This document shows, piece by piece, positions 1-7,452 of a stretch of 19,790 nucleotides of DNA. Each line of letters starts with the position of its first letter. Positions within the stretch are counted from its first letter, which is position 1. This stretch comes from Bacillota bacterium (GTDB lineage Bacteria; Bacillota; Clostridia; Peptostreptococcales; Anaerovoracaceae): positions 1-19,790 of the forward strand of contig JAFRLD010000015.1 of the NCBI GenBank assembly GCA_017431395.1, given 5' to 3'. Under the pieces are notes generated by a model. The model saw nothing but the letters and a program-made list of their open reading frames with translations. It was not told where the DNA came from and searched no databases. A program made the position numbers and the translations under genes.

Positions 1-941
1 AATACGCCCCAAGGCTTCTTGCCTGGGAAGAACTGAGCGTTAGGGAACTTCTCTGCGTATGGAGCGCAGAGGTTCTTGCCGGATCCTCTGAGCTCGAGGA
101 GATAGTCAACCTTCTCCTGAGTTGTGATTCCGTCTGGATCATAGATGTATCCGTCTGGTCCGGAGATTGTAACACACTTAGCGCCCAGATCCTTCAGTTT
201 CCAAGCAGCACCCCATGCTACATTACCAAAACCGGAGATACCAACAACCTTGTCTTTGAAGTCTTCGCCGTTAGCCTTCAGCATTTCTTCTGCGTACCAT
301 ACGATACCGAAGCCAGTTGCCTCAGCTCTTCCCAGCAGACCGCCATAGGACAGGCCCTTACCGGTCAGTGTGCCTTCATATCTGTCAACGATTCTCTTGT
401 ACTGTCCGAACAGGTAGCCGATCTCTCTGCCGCCAACACCCAGGTCGCCAGCCGGAACGTCAGTGTTCGGTCCAATATGTCTGTACAGCTCAGTCATGAA
501 TGCCTGGCAGAATCTCATAACTTCAGCATCGGACTTGCCGTTCGGATCGAAGTCAGCGCCGCCCTTGCCGCCGCCGATCGGAAGACCTGTCAGGGAGTTC
601 TTGAAGATCTGCTCGAAGCCCAGGAACTTGATGATTCCGGGATATACGTTCGGTGCAAATCTCAGGCCGCCTTTGTAAGGTCCGATGGCGCTGTTGAACT
701 GATATCTGTAGCCCTTGTTGACCTGGACTTTGCCAGCATCGTCAACCCATACTACTCTGAAGGTAACGCCTCTCTCAGGCTCAGTCAGTCTTTCGAGAAG
801 AGCAGCCTCTTCATATTCCGGATGCTGTTCGATGACCGGAATCAGAGAAGTCAGGACTTCTTCAACAGTCTGGTGAAATTCTACTTCGCCAGGGTTCTTA
901 GCTTTGCAAAGCTCAATACATCTTTCTACATAGTTTGACAT
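1..941 (-). CDS. gdhA: Glutamate dehydrogenase, hexameric class, probably NAD-dependent (3' end outside window)
   Basis: This gene encodes glutamate dehydrogenase, a cytosolic enzyme that interconverts glutamate with 2-oxoglutarate and ammonia. Only the first 313 codons are present; the family is usually about 445-450 residues, so the C-terminal third lies beyond the left edge. Visible landmarks are the glutamate-binding lysines K90 and K114, the catalytic lysine K126 in GGGKGG (123-128), D166 in PAGDLGVGGREIGY, and the Rossmann motif GFGNVA (237-242). F238, P262 and D263 match the residues I recall as setting NAD preference in the Clostridium symbiosum enzyme, so NAD is the likelier coenzyme although automated labels often say NADP. 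The ATG at 939-941 (read on minus) follows an AAGGAG site about 10 nt upstream. All 13 visible arginines use AGA, unlike the neighbouring genes, which fits very high expression. The gene is transcribed divergently from the mutase gene. Confidence 0.96.
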   Translation of the reverse strand, partial: MSNYVERCIELCKAKNPGEVEFHQTVEEVLTSLIPVIEQHPEYEEAALLERLTEPERGVTFRVVWVDDAGKVQVNKGYRYQFNSAIGPYKGGLRFAPNVYPGIIKFLGFEQIFKNSLTGLPIGGGKGGADFDPNGKSDAEVMRFCQAFMTELYRHIGPNTDVPAGDLGVGGREIGYLFGQYKRIVDRYEGTLTGKGLSYGGLLGRAEATGFGIVWYAEEMLKANGEDFKDKVVGISGFGNVAWGAAWKLKDLGAKCVTISGPDGYIYDPDGITTQEKVDYLLELRGSGKNLCAPYAEKFPNAQFFPGKKPWGV

Positions 942-999
942 TTACGATTCTCCTTTACACTTAAAAAATAGATTCAAGTAGTTAATGCCTTGTGAACTA

Positions 1000-1028
1000 A
1001 TCATAACACTTTGATATTTTTCAGTCAA
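1000..1028 (-). promoter_or_regulatory. Sigma-A promoter of gdhA
   Basis: Read on the minus strand, TTGACT (1023-1028) and TATGAT (1000-1005) are separated by exactly 17 nt, and a TG one base before the -10 makes it an extended -10. It fires toward gdhA, leaving a leader of roughly 50 nt before the ATG at 941. The close match to consensus agrees with the strongly biased codon use of gdhA. The call rests on consensus matching only. Confidence 0.75.
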
Positions 1029-1086
1029 TGGGGGAGGCACCCGAAAAAACACCATTCATGCGGTAAAACATGTACATTCTTGCCAT
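1021..1086 (-). CDS. Possible 21-codon small ORF upstream of gdhA
   Basis: On the minus strand a GGAGG sequence is followed by a 21-codon frame that would encode MARMYMFYRMNGVFSGASP plus two residues and then TGA. GGAGG is too close (1 nt) to the first ATG but well placed (about 10 nt) for a second in-frame ATG three codons later. Its stop codon overlaps the -35 box of the gdhA promoter, so it would have to be transcribed from further upstream, and I see no convincing promoter there. It may be a real small peptide or chance in a regulatory region. It matches no protein family I know. Confidence 0.15.
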   Translation of the reverse strand: MARMYMFYRMNGVFSGASPID

Positions 1087-1128
1087 TCCTCCAAATAAAA
1101 ATATGCACAATTGCATTGCACTTAATCG

Positions 1129-1157
1129 TTGAAAACATTCTGCAAAAAAGCTACAAT
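1129..1157 (+). promoter_or_regulatory. Sigma-A promoter of the mutase-mgtE-nnrD-transketolase unit
   Basis: TTGAAA (1129-1134) and TACAAT (1152-1157) are separated by 17 nt. An A/T-rich run at 1093-1105 lies just upstream and could act as an UP element. Two TGCAC copies (1104-1108 and 1117-1121) sit directly before the -35 and could be an operator, but this is speculative. The start codon of the mutase is about 35 nt downstream of the expected start site. No separate terminator is seen until 7407, so this promoter may drive all five genes. Confidence 0.75.
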
Positions 1158-1198
1158 AAATTAACTATGGACTAAATGAGACAAAAGGAGAAAATGTT

Positions 1199-2947
1199 AT
1201 GGCACAGGATACTTACATGATGAATTACGAGAAATGGTTGGAGTCTCCCGCGCTTTCGGATGCGGACAGAGAAGAGCTCGCTCTGATCCGGGACGATGAC
1301 CAGGAGATCCGTGAAAGATTCACACAGATGCTGTCTTTCGGTACAGCCGGCCTCCGCGGTATCATGCGCGCGGGTCTGAACGGGATGAATGTTTATATGG
1401 TGCGTCTCGCCACGCAGGGTCTGGCAGAGCTGATCATTGAGGAGACCGGAGGCATGGTCCATTCGACCAATGATGTTCCGGCTTCGGTTGCGATCGCATA
1501 TGATTCGAGAAACAACAGTCCAGCCTTTGCAGAAGAAGCGGCCTGCGTACTGGCGGCCAACGGGATCCGCGCATATCTGTTCGAATCCCTGCGTCCTACG
1601 CCTGAGCTGTCCTTCGCTCTGCGGGAAACAGGCTCCATCGCCGGCATCAACATCACGGCGAGCCATAACACGAAAGAATACAATGGATACAAGGCTTACT
1701 GGTCCGACGGTGCCCAGTGTGCTCCGGAGCAGGCTTCGAAGGTAGCTGAGGTCATGCACCGGATCGATATCTTCAAGGATGTGAAGACCATGGACTATCA
1801 GGCGGCGGTCGATGACGGCCGGATCGTACTGATGGGTGAAGCTATGGATGAGAAATACATGACGCAGGTCCTGGCCCAGTCGGTCGGAGCGGAATATGTC
1901 AAGAAGGCGGCGGATGATCTCAAGATCATCTACACACCGTTCCACGGGACCGGTTATATCCTGGTGCCGGAGGTTTTGCAAAGGCTGGGCATGAAGCACA
2001 TCATCACCGTGCCTGAGCAGATGGTGATCGACGGCGATTTCCCGACCGTCAAGTCCCCGAACCCGGAATATAGAGAGGGCTTTGATCTGGCGGTCGAACT
2101 GGCCAAGAAGAACAATGTCGACCTGATCATCGGAACCGACCCGGACGGCGACCGCTGCGGCGTGGTGGTCAGAGACGGCGACGAGTACAAAACATTTACC
2201 GGAAACCAGATCGGCGTACTGCTTCTGGATTACCTGATCCGGGCCAGAAAAGAGCAGGGGACGCTGGCGGATGACAGTGTTGCCGTGAAGAGCGTCGTTT
2301 CCACAACGATGGCCGACCGGATCTGTGAGGTACAGGGCGTTGAGATCATGAATGTCCTGACCGGGTTCAAGTACATCGGCGAGAAGATCAAGGAATTCGA
2401 GGAGAACGGGGGACACACCTTCCTGTTCGGTTTCGAAGAGAGCATGGGCTATCTCACAGGCTCCTATGCCCGTGATAAGGACGCGGTCGTAGCTTCTATG
2501 CTGATCGCGGAAATGGCGTGCTACTATTACCTGCAGGGCAAGACCCTGGCAGACGCCATCAACGAGCTCTATGCGACCTATGGATATTACAGAGAGAAAG
2601 TCGTCTCCTTCGTATTCGAAGGGCTGGACGGCCAGGAGAAGATGAAGAAGATCATGGAAGACCTGCGGGAGCACGCTCCGGCGGAGATCGGCAGCAAGGT
2701 GCTCCGTGTCCGGGATTTCAGCACCGGCGTCATCACCGATCTTGCGACCGGGGAGACCTCGGAAACGGGACTTCCGAAGAGCAACATCCTGTTCTACGAT
2801 CTGGCGGACAAGGGCACAGCCATCATCCGTCCATCGGGAACAGAGCCAAAGATCAAATTCTACATCATGGCTGCAGGGGACTCCGTTGAGGAGGCAGACG
2901 CTAAAGTGGCTGCCATCGAAGCGGCCGGAGCAGCGCTGCTTGGATGA
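1199..2947 (+). CDS. pgcA: Phospho-sugar mutase (alpha-phosphoglucomutase/phosphomannomutase family)
   Basis: This is a cytosolic alpha-D-phosphohexomutase that interconverts hexose-1- and hexose-6-phosphates, feeding glycogen, UDP-glucose and cell-envelope sugar synthesis. The 582-residue protein has the four expected domains: the phosphoserine loop TASHN (153-157, phospho-Ser155), the Mg-binding loop DPDGDR (314-319), the sugar-specificity loop GFEES (411-415), and the C-terminal phosphate-binding loop RPSGTEPK (544-551). Length matches the long Bacillus PgcA type, which acts on glucose phosphate, but a phosphomannomutase or pentose-phosphate specificity cannot be excluded from sequence alone. 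AAAAGGAG (1183-1190) lies 8 nt before the ATG. It is the first gene of the operon; mgtE follows after 54 nt. The antisense strand is open for 599 codons across the gene, a codon-periodicity shadow. Confidence 0.93.
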   Translation: MAQDTYMMNYEKWLESPALSDADREELALIRDDDQEIRERFTQMLSFGTAGLRGIMRAGLNGMNVYMVRLATQGLAELIIEETGGMVHSTNDVPASVAIAYDSRNNSPAFAEEAACVLAANGIRAYLFESLRPTPELSFALRETGSIAGINITASHNTKEYNGYKAYWSDGAQCAPEQASKVAEVMHRIDIFKDVKTMDYQAAVDDGRIVLMGEAMDEKYMTQVLAQSVGAEYVKKAADDLKIIYTPFHGTGYILVPEVLQRLGMKHIITVPEQMVIDGDFPTVKSPNPEYREGFDLAVELAKKNNVDLIIGTDPDGDRCGVVVRDGDEYKTFTGNQIGVLLLDYLIRARKEQGTLADDSVAVKSVVSTTMADRICEVQGVEIMNVLTGFKYIGEKIKEFEENGGHTFLFGFEESMGYLTGSYARDKDAVVASMLIAEMACYYYLQGKTLADAINELYATYGYYREKVVSFVFEGLDGQEKMKKIMEDLREHAPAEIGSKVLRVRDFSTGVITDLATGETSETGLPKSNILFYDLADKGTAIIRPSGTEPKIKFYIMAAGDSVEEADAKVAAIEAAGAALLG

Positions 2948-2988
2948 TCCAATAGAATGGGGGAATCCCATATAAAATACTAGAAGTT

Positions 2989-2998
2989 AGGAGGTGAT
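2989..2998 (+). promoter_or_regulatory. Full-length Shine-Dalgarno site of mgtE
   Basis: AGGAGGTGAT is completely complementary to the 3' end of 16S rRNA. It sits 7 nt (measured from AGGAGG) before a GTG at 3002, which decides the start of mgtE and may compensate for the weaker start codon. A small hairpin, ATGGG/CCCAT around a GGAAT loop (2957-2971), lies just upstream. Confidence 0.8.
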
Positions 2999-3001
2999 GT
3001 C

Positions 3002-4414
3002 GTGGCTGAAGTAGAGACCCTGGATATGGACACGAAAAACCAGCAGTTCGAACGCGACCTCGGGAAGATCATAGCGTTTCTCGAAACGAGCGCTTACTTC
3101 AAGGCCCGGGATCTGCTTTTGGAATATAATGCTGTCGATATTGCCGATATGTTGGAAGATATCCTGGAGGATATCGGAATAGAGAAGGTAGTCATCATCT
3201 TCCGGATGCTTCCGAAGGATGTTTCTGTTGATGTGTTCTCCTACCTTCCGGGCGACGATCAGGTCAACATCGTGCAGGCGATCACGGACCGAGAGATCTC
3301 CTACATCATGAAGGAGCTCGACTTCGACGATAAGATCGACGTTCTGGAGGAATTGCCGGCGAACATCGTCGATAAGATCCTGGAGAAGACGCCGCGGGAG
3401 GAGCGAAAACTCATCAACGAGTTCCTGAATTACCCGGAGGATTCCGCGGGATCCCTGATGACACCGGAATATATCAGTTTACAGGATACGATGACGGTCG
3501 CGGAGGCCATGGCCTATATCAAGAAAGAGGGCATGGACAGCGAGACCGTATATACGTGTTATGTCAAGCACGGAGGGCGGAAGCTGGAAGGCGTCGTTTC
3601 CCTGCGTGCGCTGGTCATCGCGGATGATAACACGAAGATCTCCGAACTGATGGAGACCGATTACGTGTATCTGAACGTGATGGACGACCAGGAGGAGGTC
3701 GCGGAAGTCTTCAAAAAATACGGCTTCCTGGCGATCCCGGTCGTAGATAATGAGCATCGCCTGGTCGGCATCATCACCTTCGATGATATCATGGAAGTCA
3801 TCGAAGAAGAGATCACCGAGGACATCGAACGTATGGGCGGCGTCATGGGCGATGATGAACATAAGGAATATCTTGATATGAGCGTGTTCCGCCACGCGAA
3901 GAACCGTCTGCCATGGCTGCTGTTCATGACCGTGACCCTGATGATCACGGGAACCCTGATCAACCAGTTCGAGGCGGTCCTGTCGCAGGTGATCGTGCTG
4001 GTTGGATACCTGCCTTTGCTTATGGGTACGGGCGGTAATACCGGTACGCAGGCGGCGACCCTGATCATCCGTGGTCTGTCCGTGGATGAGGTGGATCTGA
4101 AGGATGTGCTCAAGGTACTATGGAAGGAGCTTCGGGTCAGTATACTGATCGGCATCGTTCTAAGTATCTTCAACTTCCTCAAGATCGTTCTGGTGGATCA
4201 ACAGTCGGCAGCGATCGGACTGACGGTAGCGATCGCTATGATCATAGTCGTCATGTTCGCTAAGCTGCTCGGCGGCATGCTGCCGATGGCGGCGAAGAAG
4301 ATCGGCGTCGACCCGGCCTTGATGGCGACCCCGATGATCTCATCCATCACGGATATGGTATCGTCGGTGATCTTCCTGTTCACGGCATCTCTGGTGCTTG
4401 GGATCGCGCTGTAG
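3002..4414 (+). CDS. mgtE: Magnesium transporter MgtE
   Basis: MgtE is a homodimeric inner-membrane Mg2+ channel gated by cytosolic magnesium. The 470-residue product has the standard order: an acidic helical MgtE_N domain (about 30-140), a CBS pair (about 150-270, beginning DSAGSLMTPEYI), a plug-helix region, and a C-terminal membrane domain of about five helices (about 302-470). The signature GGNTGTQ (344-350) leads into RGL, and D437 and D451 lie in the conserved DPALMATPMISSITD segment of the last helices, where the pore aspartate is found in characterised MgtE. A GTG start is preferred because of the perfect ribosome site just before it. There is no room upstream for an M-box magnesium riboswitch, so control is probably at the channel itself plus the operon promoter. 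nnrD follows after 24 nt. Confidence 0.96.
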   Translation: MAEVETLDMDTKNQQFERDLGKIIAFLETSAYFKARDLLLEYNAVDIADMLEDILEDIGIEKVVIIFRMLPKDVSVDVFSYLPGDDQVNIVQAITDREISYIMKELDFDDKIDVLEELPANIVDKILEKTPREERKLINEFLNYPEDSAGSLMTPEYISLQDTMTVAEAMAYIKKEGMDSETVYTCYVKHGGRKLEGVVSLRALVIADDNTKISELMETDYVYLNVMDDQEEVAEVFKKYGFLAIPVVDNEHRLVGIITFDDIMEVIEEEITEDIERMGGVMGDDEHKEYLDMSVFRHAKNRLPWLLFMTVTLMITGTLINQFEAVLSQVIVLVGYLPLLMGTGGNTGTQAATLIIRGLSVDEVDLKDVLKVLWKELRVSILIGIVLSIFNFLKIVLVDQQSAAIGLTVAIAMIIVVMFAKLLGGMLPMAAKKIGVDPALMATPMISSITDMVSSVIFLFTASLVLGIAL

Positions 4415-4438
4415 CCGGTAGATAAAAGGATAAATGAA

Positions 4439-5461
4439 ATGATCGAGACTACCGAAAACTATATAAGAGAGATGATCACTCCGCGTCCTGCGGATTCCCA
4501 CAAAGGAACGAACGGCCGGATCCTACTCATCTGCGGCTCTTACGGCATGGCCGGAGCCGCTGTGATGAGCGCCCGGGCGGCGCTCCGGTCCGGGGCTGGA
4601 CTGGTAACGGTCTGTGTCCCCTGGGAGCTCGTACCGGTGGTGCAGACGGCGGTGCCTGAGGCTATGTGCATAGAGCCCGATTCGATCATCTTCGATAACA
4701 TCGATCTCAATCAGTTTGATTGTATTGGGGCCGGCCCCGGCCTCCGGGTGGGGCGGGAGCAGTACCAGATCATAGAGCATTTGCTGCTGGGTTATCACGG
4801 GCCCCTCGTGTTGGACGCGGACGCACTGAACTGCCTCAGTGAATACGCCCGTGTTCCTGAGAAAAAAACCTATATGGGCGATGCGGCATCAAACGATACG
4901 GATGCCCTGGAGATCCCGCGGCAGATGACGAGCCTTCTGCCTGAGATCACCGCGCGCCGGAAGTCCCCGGTGATCCTGACCCCGCATCCGGGGGAGGCGG
5001 ACCGGCTTCTGGCATCGCTCGGCCAGATGAAGTATCGTGAGCTCGGCCGCGAGAAAGCCGCTGAGATACTTGCCGCCGAGACCGGTGCCATCGTAGCGCT
5101 TAAGGGCGCTGGCACGCTGGTGGCTTACGGGGGCGACCTGTTCTATAATCCGACCGGTAATCCCGGCATGGCGACCGGCGGCAGCGGCGATGTGCTGACC
5201 GGCGTTGTGACCGCACTCGTCGGATACGGCAGGGCGTCGGTGAAGCAGGGCGTGAAGGAAGCCGCTGGCGGCTACGCCGCAGGAGAAGAGGGCGCCTGCA
5301 TCGCGGCCGGCCTGACTCCGCTCGATGCGACCCGTACGGCCGTCTACATGCACGGCCTGGCAGGAGATATCGCAGCTGAGAGGCTGGGTGAGATCGGAAT
5401 GACCGCGATGGACATCGCAGACGCGCTTCCGGAAGCGTTTAAGCGGATCGCGGGAAGGTGA
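4439..5461 (+). CDS. nnrD: ADP/ATP-dependent NAD(P)H-hydrate dehydratase (YjeF C-terminal domain only)
   Basis: This enzyme repairs hydrated NADH and NADPH by dehydrating the S epimer with a nucleotide cofactor. The protein has the ribokinase-like YjeF_C fold: GSYGMAGAAVMSARAALRSG near 33-52, LDADALN (125-131), LTPHPGE (180-186), and the anion-hole/catalytic NPGMATGGSGD (241-251, D251). The N-terminal epimerase domain present in bifunctional versions is absent, so the epimerase must be encoded elsewhere or be missing. At 340 residues it is about 60 longer than the roughly 276-residue Bacillus form; the extra length is a charged insertion around 135-176 and another around 267-290. AAAGGA lies 8 nt before the ATG. 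The 106 nt after its stop read as alanine/glutamate-rich protein in another frame (see findings). Confidence 0.9.
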   Translation: MIETTENYIREMITPRPADSHKGTNGRILLICGSYGMAGAAVMSARAALRSGAGLVTVCVPWELVPVVQTAVPEAMCIEPDSIIFDNIDLNQFDCIGAGPGLRVGREQYQIIEHLLLGYHGPLVLDADALNCLSEYARVPEKKTYMGDAASNDTDALEIPRQMTSLLPEITARRKSPVILTPHPGEADRLLASLGQMKYRELGREKAAEILAAETGAIVALKGAGTLVAYGGDLFYNPTGNPGMATGGSGDVLTGVVTALVGYGRASVKQGVKEAAGGYAAGEEGACIAAGLTPLDATRTAVYMHGLAGDIAAERLGEIGMTAMDIADALPEAFKRIAGR

Positions 5462-5480
5462 GGCGGCAGCTAAAGAGGCT

Positions 5481-5510
5481 GCACCTATAGAGTCGGTACC
5501 TATAGAGGCG
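5481..5510 (+). repeat. 15-bp tandem repeat between nnrD and transketolase
   Basis: Two adjacent 15-nt units, GCACCTATAGAGTCG and GTACCTATAGAGGCG, differ at two positions. They lie in a gap where the frame shared with the downstream transketolase half stays open and reads as A/P/E-rich peptide (APIES, VPIEA). This could be the remnant of a protein tail or a simple duplication. Confidence 0.6.
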
Positions 5511-5567
5511 GCGAACGCCGATAATGATAAAACTGAACACACTATCCATCAAGAAGAAAGGAGCAGC

Positions 5568-6413
5568 ATGAACATCAAAGAACTTGAAATGAAAGCAACC
5601 GAGGTCCGGTGCGGGATCATCAGATCGACGCACGCGGCCGGGTCCGGGCATCCGGGCGGATCGCTATCATCGGCAGACATTGTGACGGCGCTATATTTTG
5701 ATGAGATGAACATTGATCCGGCGGATCCGAAGATGAAAGGTCGCGACAAGCTGATCCTTTCGAAGGGGCATGTGGCTCCGGCCCAGTACGCAGCGCTGGC
5801 GGAGCGGGGATTTTTCCCGAAGGAAGAGCTGCTGACCCTCCGTAAACTGGGGGCAAGGCTCCAGGGCCATCCGAATATGGAGTATGTACCCGGGGTCGAG
5901 ATGTCGACCGGATCGCTGGGGCAGGGGTTTGCCACCGCAGCCGGGATGGCTATCGCGAACAAGCTGGATAAAGACCCGGGACGCGTCTATGCTCTGCTTG
6001 GCGACGGCGAGCTGCAGGAAGGGATCATCTGGGAGACGACGATGTCCTCCAGCCACTATAAGCTCGACAACCTGGTGGCGATCGTGGACCACAACGGACT
6101 GCAGATCGACGGGCCGAACGATGAGGTCATGACCGTCATGCCGATCGCGGACAAATTCCAGGCATTCGGATGGAACGTGATCGTGATCGACGGCCATGAT
6201 ATGGAGCAGATCCTCGACGCGTTCAAGCAGGCCCGCACCTGCGAAGGAAGGCCTACCGCCATCATAGCGGAAACGACCAAGGGCAAGGGCGTATCGTTCA
6301 TGGAAGGGGATGCCGGATGGCACGGCAAGGCCGCGAACGATGAACAGACCGAGCAGGCACTGGCAGAGCTGGACCAGCTTTTGCAGGAACAGAAGAAGGC
6401 ACTGGAGGTATAA
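5568..6413 (+). CDS. tkt: Transketolase, N-terminal (thiamine diphosphate pyrophosphate-binding) subunit
   Basis: This is one half of a split transketolase, the non-oxidative pentose-phosphate enzyme that moves two-carbon ketol units between sugars using thiamine diphosphate. The 281-residue product covers the domain that binds the diphosphate and Mg2+: THAAGSGHPGG (21-31), GHPNM (100-104), TGSLGQG (114-120), and the ThDP motif GDGELQEG (145-152) continuing to N176 in VDHNG. The second half is the next gene, 4 nt downstream, so both are probably made together and form a 2+2 complex. This split layout is common in Clostridia and archaea. The start is set by AAAGGAG only 4 nt before the ATG. 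The reading frame is open upstream but contains no nearby start codon. Confidence 0.95.
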   Translation: MNIKELEMKATEVRCGIIRSTHAAGSGHPGGSLSSADIVTALYFDEMNIDPADPKMKGRDKLILSKGHVAPAQYAALAERGFFPKEELLTLRKLGARLQGHPNMEYVPGVEMSTGSLGQGFATAAGMAIANKLDKDPGRVYALLGDGELQEGIIWETTMSSSHYKLDNLVAIVDHNGLQIDGPNDEVMTVMPIADKFQAFGWNVIVIDGHDMEQILDAFKQARTCEGRPTAIIAETTKGKGVSFMEGDAGWHGKAANDEQTEQALAELDQLLQEQKKALEV

Positions 6414-6417
6414 GAGT

Positions 6418-7347
6418 ATGGCAGACAAAATCGCAACAAGACAGGCATACGGAGAGATCCTTCCGGTGCTCGGTAAGGAATATGAGAATCTGGTCGTGAT
6501 GGATGCCGACCTGTCCGGCTCCACGAAGACCTCGGAATTCCGCAAAGTCTTCCCGGAACGCTTCTTCAACATGGGGATCGCGGAACAGAATATGTACGCC
6601 CACGCGGCGGGGCTGGCGCTATCCGGCAAGATCGTCTGTGCGAGCACATTCGCTATGTTCGCCAGCGGCAGGGCATTCGAGATCATCCGTAATTCCATCG
6701 GATATACGAAGGCGAACGTGAAGATCTGCGCGACCCACGCAGGCATCACGGTCGGAGCAGACGGTGCGAGCCACCAGACGTTCGAAGACATCGCTCTGAT
6801 GCGGACGATCCCGGGGATGACCGTCATCTGCCCGTCGGATGCAGTCTCTGCGAAGAAGCTGCTCCGCCAGGCGGTCGAAATGGATGGACCGTGCTATGTC
6901 CGCCTCGGACGGGCGCCCGTCCCGGTCTATTACAAAGAAGAAGATGAGATCATTCTCGGCAAAGGCGGTCTCCAGCGCGATGGCAAAGATATCACCATTA
7001 TCGCCACGGGGATCATGGTCCCGGATGCGGTCGCTGCTGCAGAGGCCCTTGCCGCAGAAGGAATCGACGCCCGCGTGATCGACATCCACACGATCAAGCC
7101 GATCGATGAGGAGATCATCATCAAGGCAGCGGAGGAGACCGGAGCGATCGTGACCGCAGAGGAGCACAGCATCATCGGAGGTCTCGGGGATGCCGTCGCC
7201 CAGGTCGTCGTCAAGAACTGCCCGGTCAAGATGGCGATGGTAGGGCAGAAGGACTGCTTCGGCGAATCCGGACAGCCAGACGAGCTGCGCGCCAAATACG
7301 GCATGACCGCAGCGGATATCGTGGCCGCCGCCAAGTCGCTTCTGTAG
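6418..7347 (+). CDS. tkt: Transketolase, C-terminal (pyrimidine-binding) subunit
   Basis: This is the second half of the split transketolase, carrying the domain that binds the aminopyrimidine ring of thiamine diphosphate and the small C-terminal domain. Key features in the 309-residue product are DADLSGSTKT (29-38), the catalytic glutamate E56 in GIAEQN (53-58), and HAGITVGADGASHQ (107-120). The frame is open further upstream, but the ATG at 6418 is right because GGAGG (6404-6408), inside the end of the upstream gene, lies 9 nt before it and the protein then begins like its relatives. The 4-nt gap to the N-terminal gene implies coupled translation. It is the last gene of the unit; a rho-independent terminator follows at 7407-7450. 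A 1-deoxyxylulose-5-phosphate synthase is less likely because that enzyme is normally one polypeptide. Confidence 0.95.
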   Translation: MADKIATRQAYGEILPVLGKEYENLVVMDADLSGSTKTSEFRKVFPERFFNMGIAEQNMYAHAAGLALSGKIVCASTFAMFASGRAFEIIRNSIGYTKANVKICATHAGITVGADGASHQTFEDIALMRTIPGMTVICPSDAVSAKKLLRQAVEMDGPCYVRLGRAPVPVYYKEEDEIILGKGGLQRDGKDITIIATGIMVPDAVAAAEALAAEGIDARVIDIHTIKPIDEEIIIKAAEETGAIVTAEEHSIIGGLGDAVAQVVVKNCPVKMAMVGQKDCFGESGQPDELRAKYGMTAADIVAAAKSLL

Positions 7348-7360
7348 GAGGGCTTCCAAA

Positions 7361-7387
7361 GGCTGGACCGACTGCTCTTAGCCAGCC
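7361..7387 (+). other. Short hairpin after the transketolase genes
   Basis: GGCTGG (7361-7366) and CCAGCC (7382-7387) can form a 6-bp stem around a 15-nt loop, 13 nt after the stop codon. There is no U-tract, so it is not a terminator by itself. It may protect the mRNA 3' end upstream of the real terminator, or be incidental. Confidence 0.3.
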
Positions 7388-7406
7388 AGATGGTAATAAT
7401 TTGAAC

Positions 7407-7450
7407 AAAACTGTCGCATTCACATCGATCGTAGGTGCGGCAGTTTTTTT
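7407..7450 (+). terminator. Rho-independent terminator of the mutase-transketolase unit
   Basis: AAAACTGTCGCA (7407-7418) pairs with TGCGGCAGTTTT (7436-7447) in a 12-bp stem with one G-U pair and a 17-nt loop, followed by further T residues to 7450. The A-rich left arm means it could also work in the reverse direction. It separates unit 2 from the ftsEX promoter. Confidence 0.8.
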
Positions 7451-7452
7451 GC

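Noticed and set aside
477..938. A 153-codon plus-strand frame over the gdhA start
   Set aside because: It is antisense to clear glutamate dehydrogenase and matches no protein family.
1172..2971. A 599-codon open frame on the minus strand across the whole mutase gene
   Set aside because: It is longer than the real gene but has no ribosome site, no recognisable domain and an unnatural composition. The plus-strand mutase has every catalytic motif, so this is a shadow of codon periodicity.
2948..3001. Possible M-box magnesium riboswitch before mgtE
   Set aside because: The gap is only 54 nt, far shorter than the roughly 160-nt M-box, and contains only a 5-bp hairpin.
5568..7347. Single broken transketolase gene split by a frameshift
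   Set aside because: The second half has its own ribosome site and start, both halves have complete domain boundaries, and split transketolases are normal in this group.
7357..7368. CAAAGGCTGGAC shared with 13345-13356, both just after stop codons
   Set aside because: Several exact 12-mers are expected to recur by chance in 20 kb, and no wider similarity extends from it.
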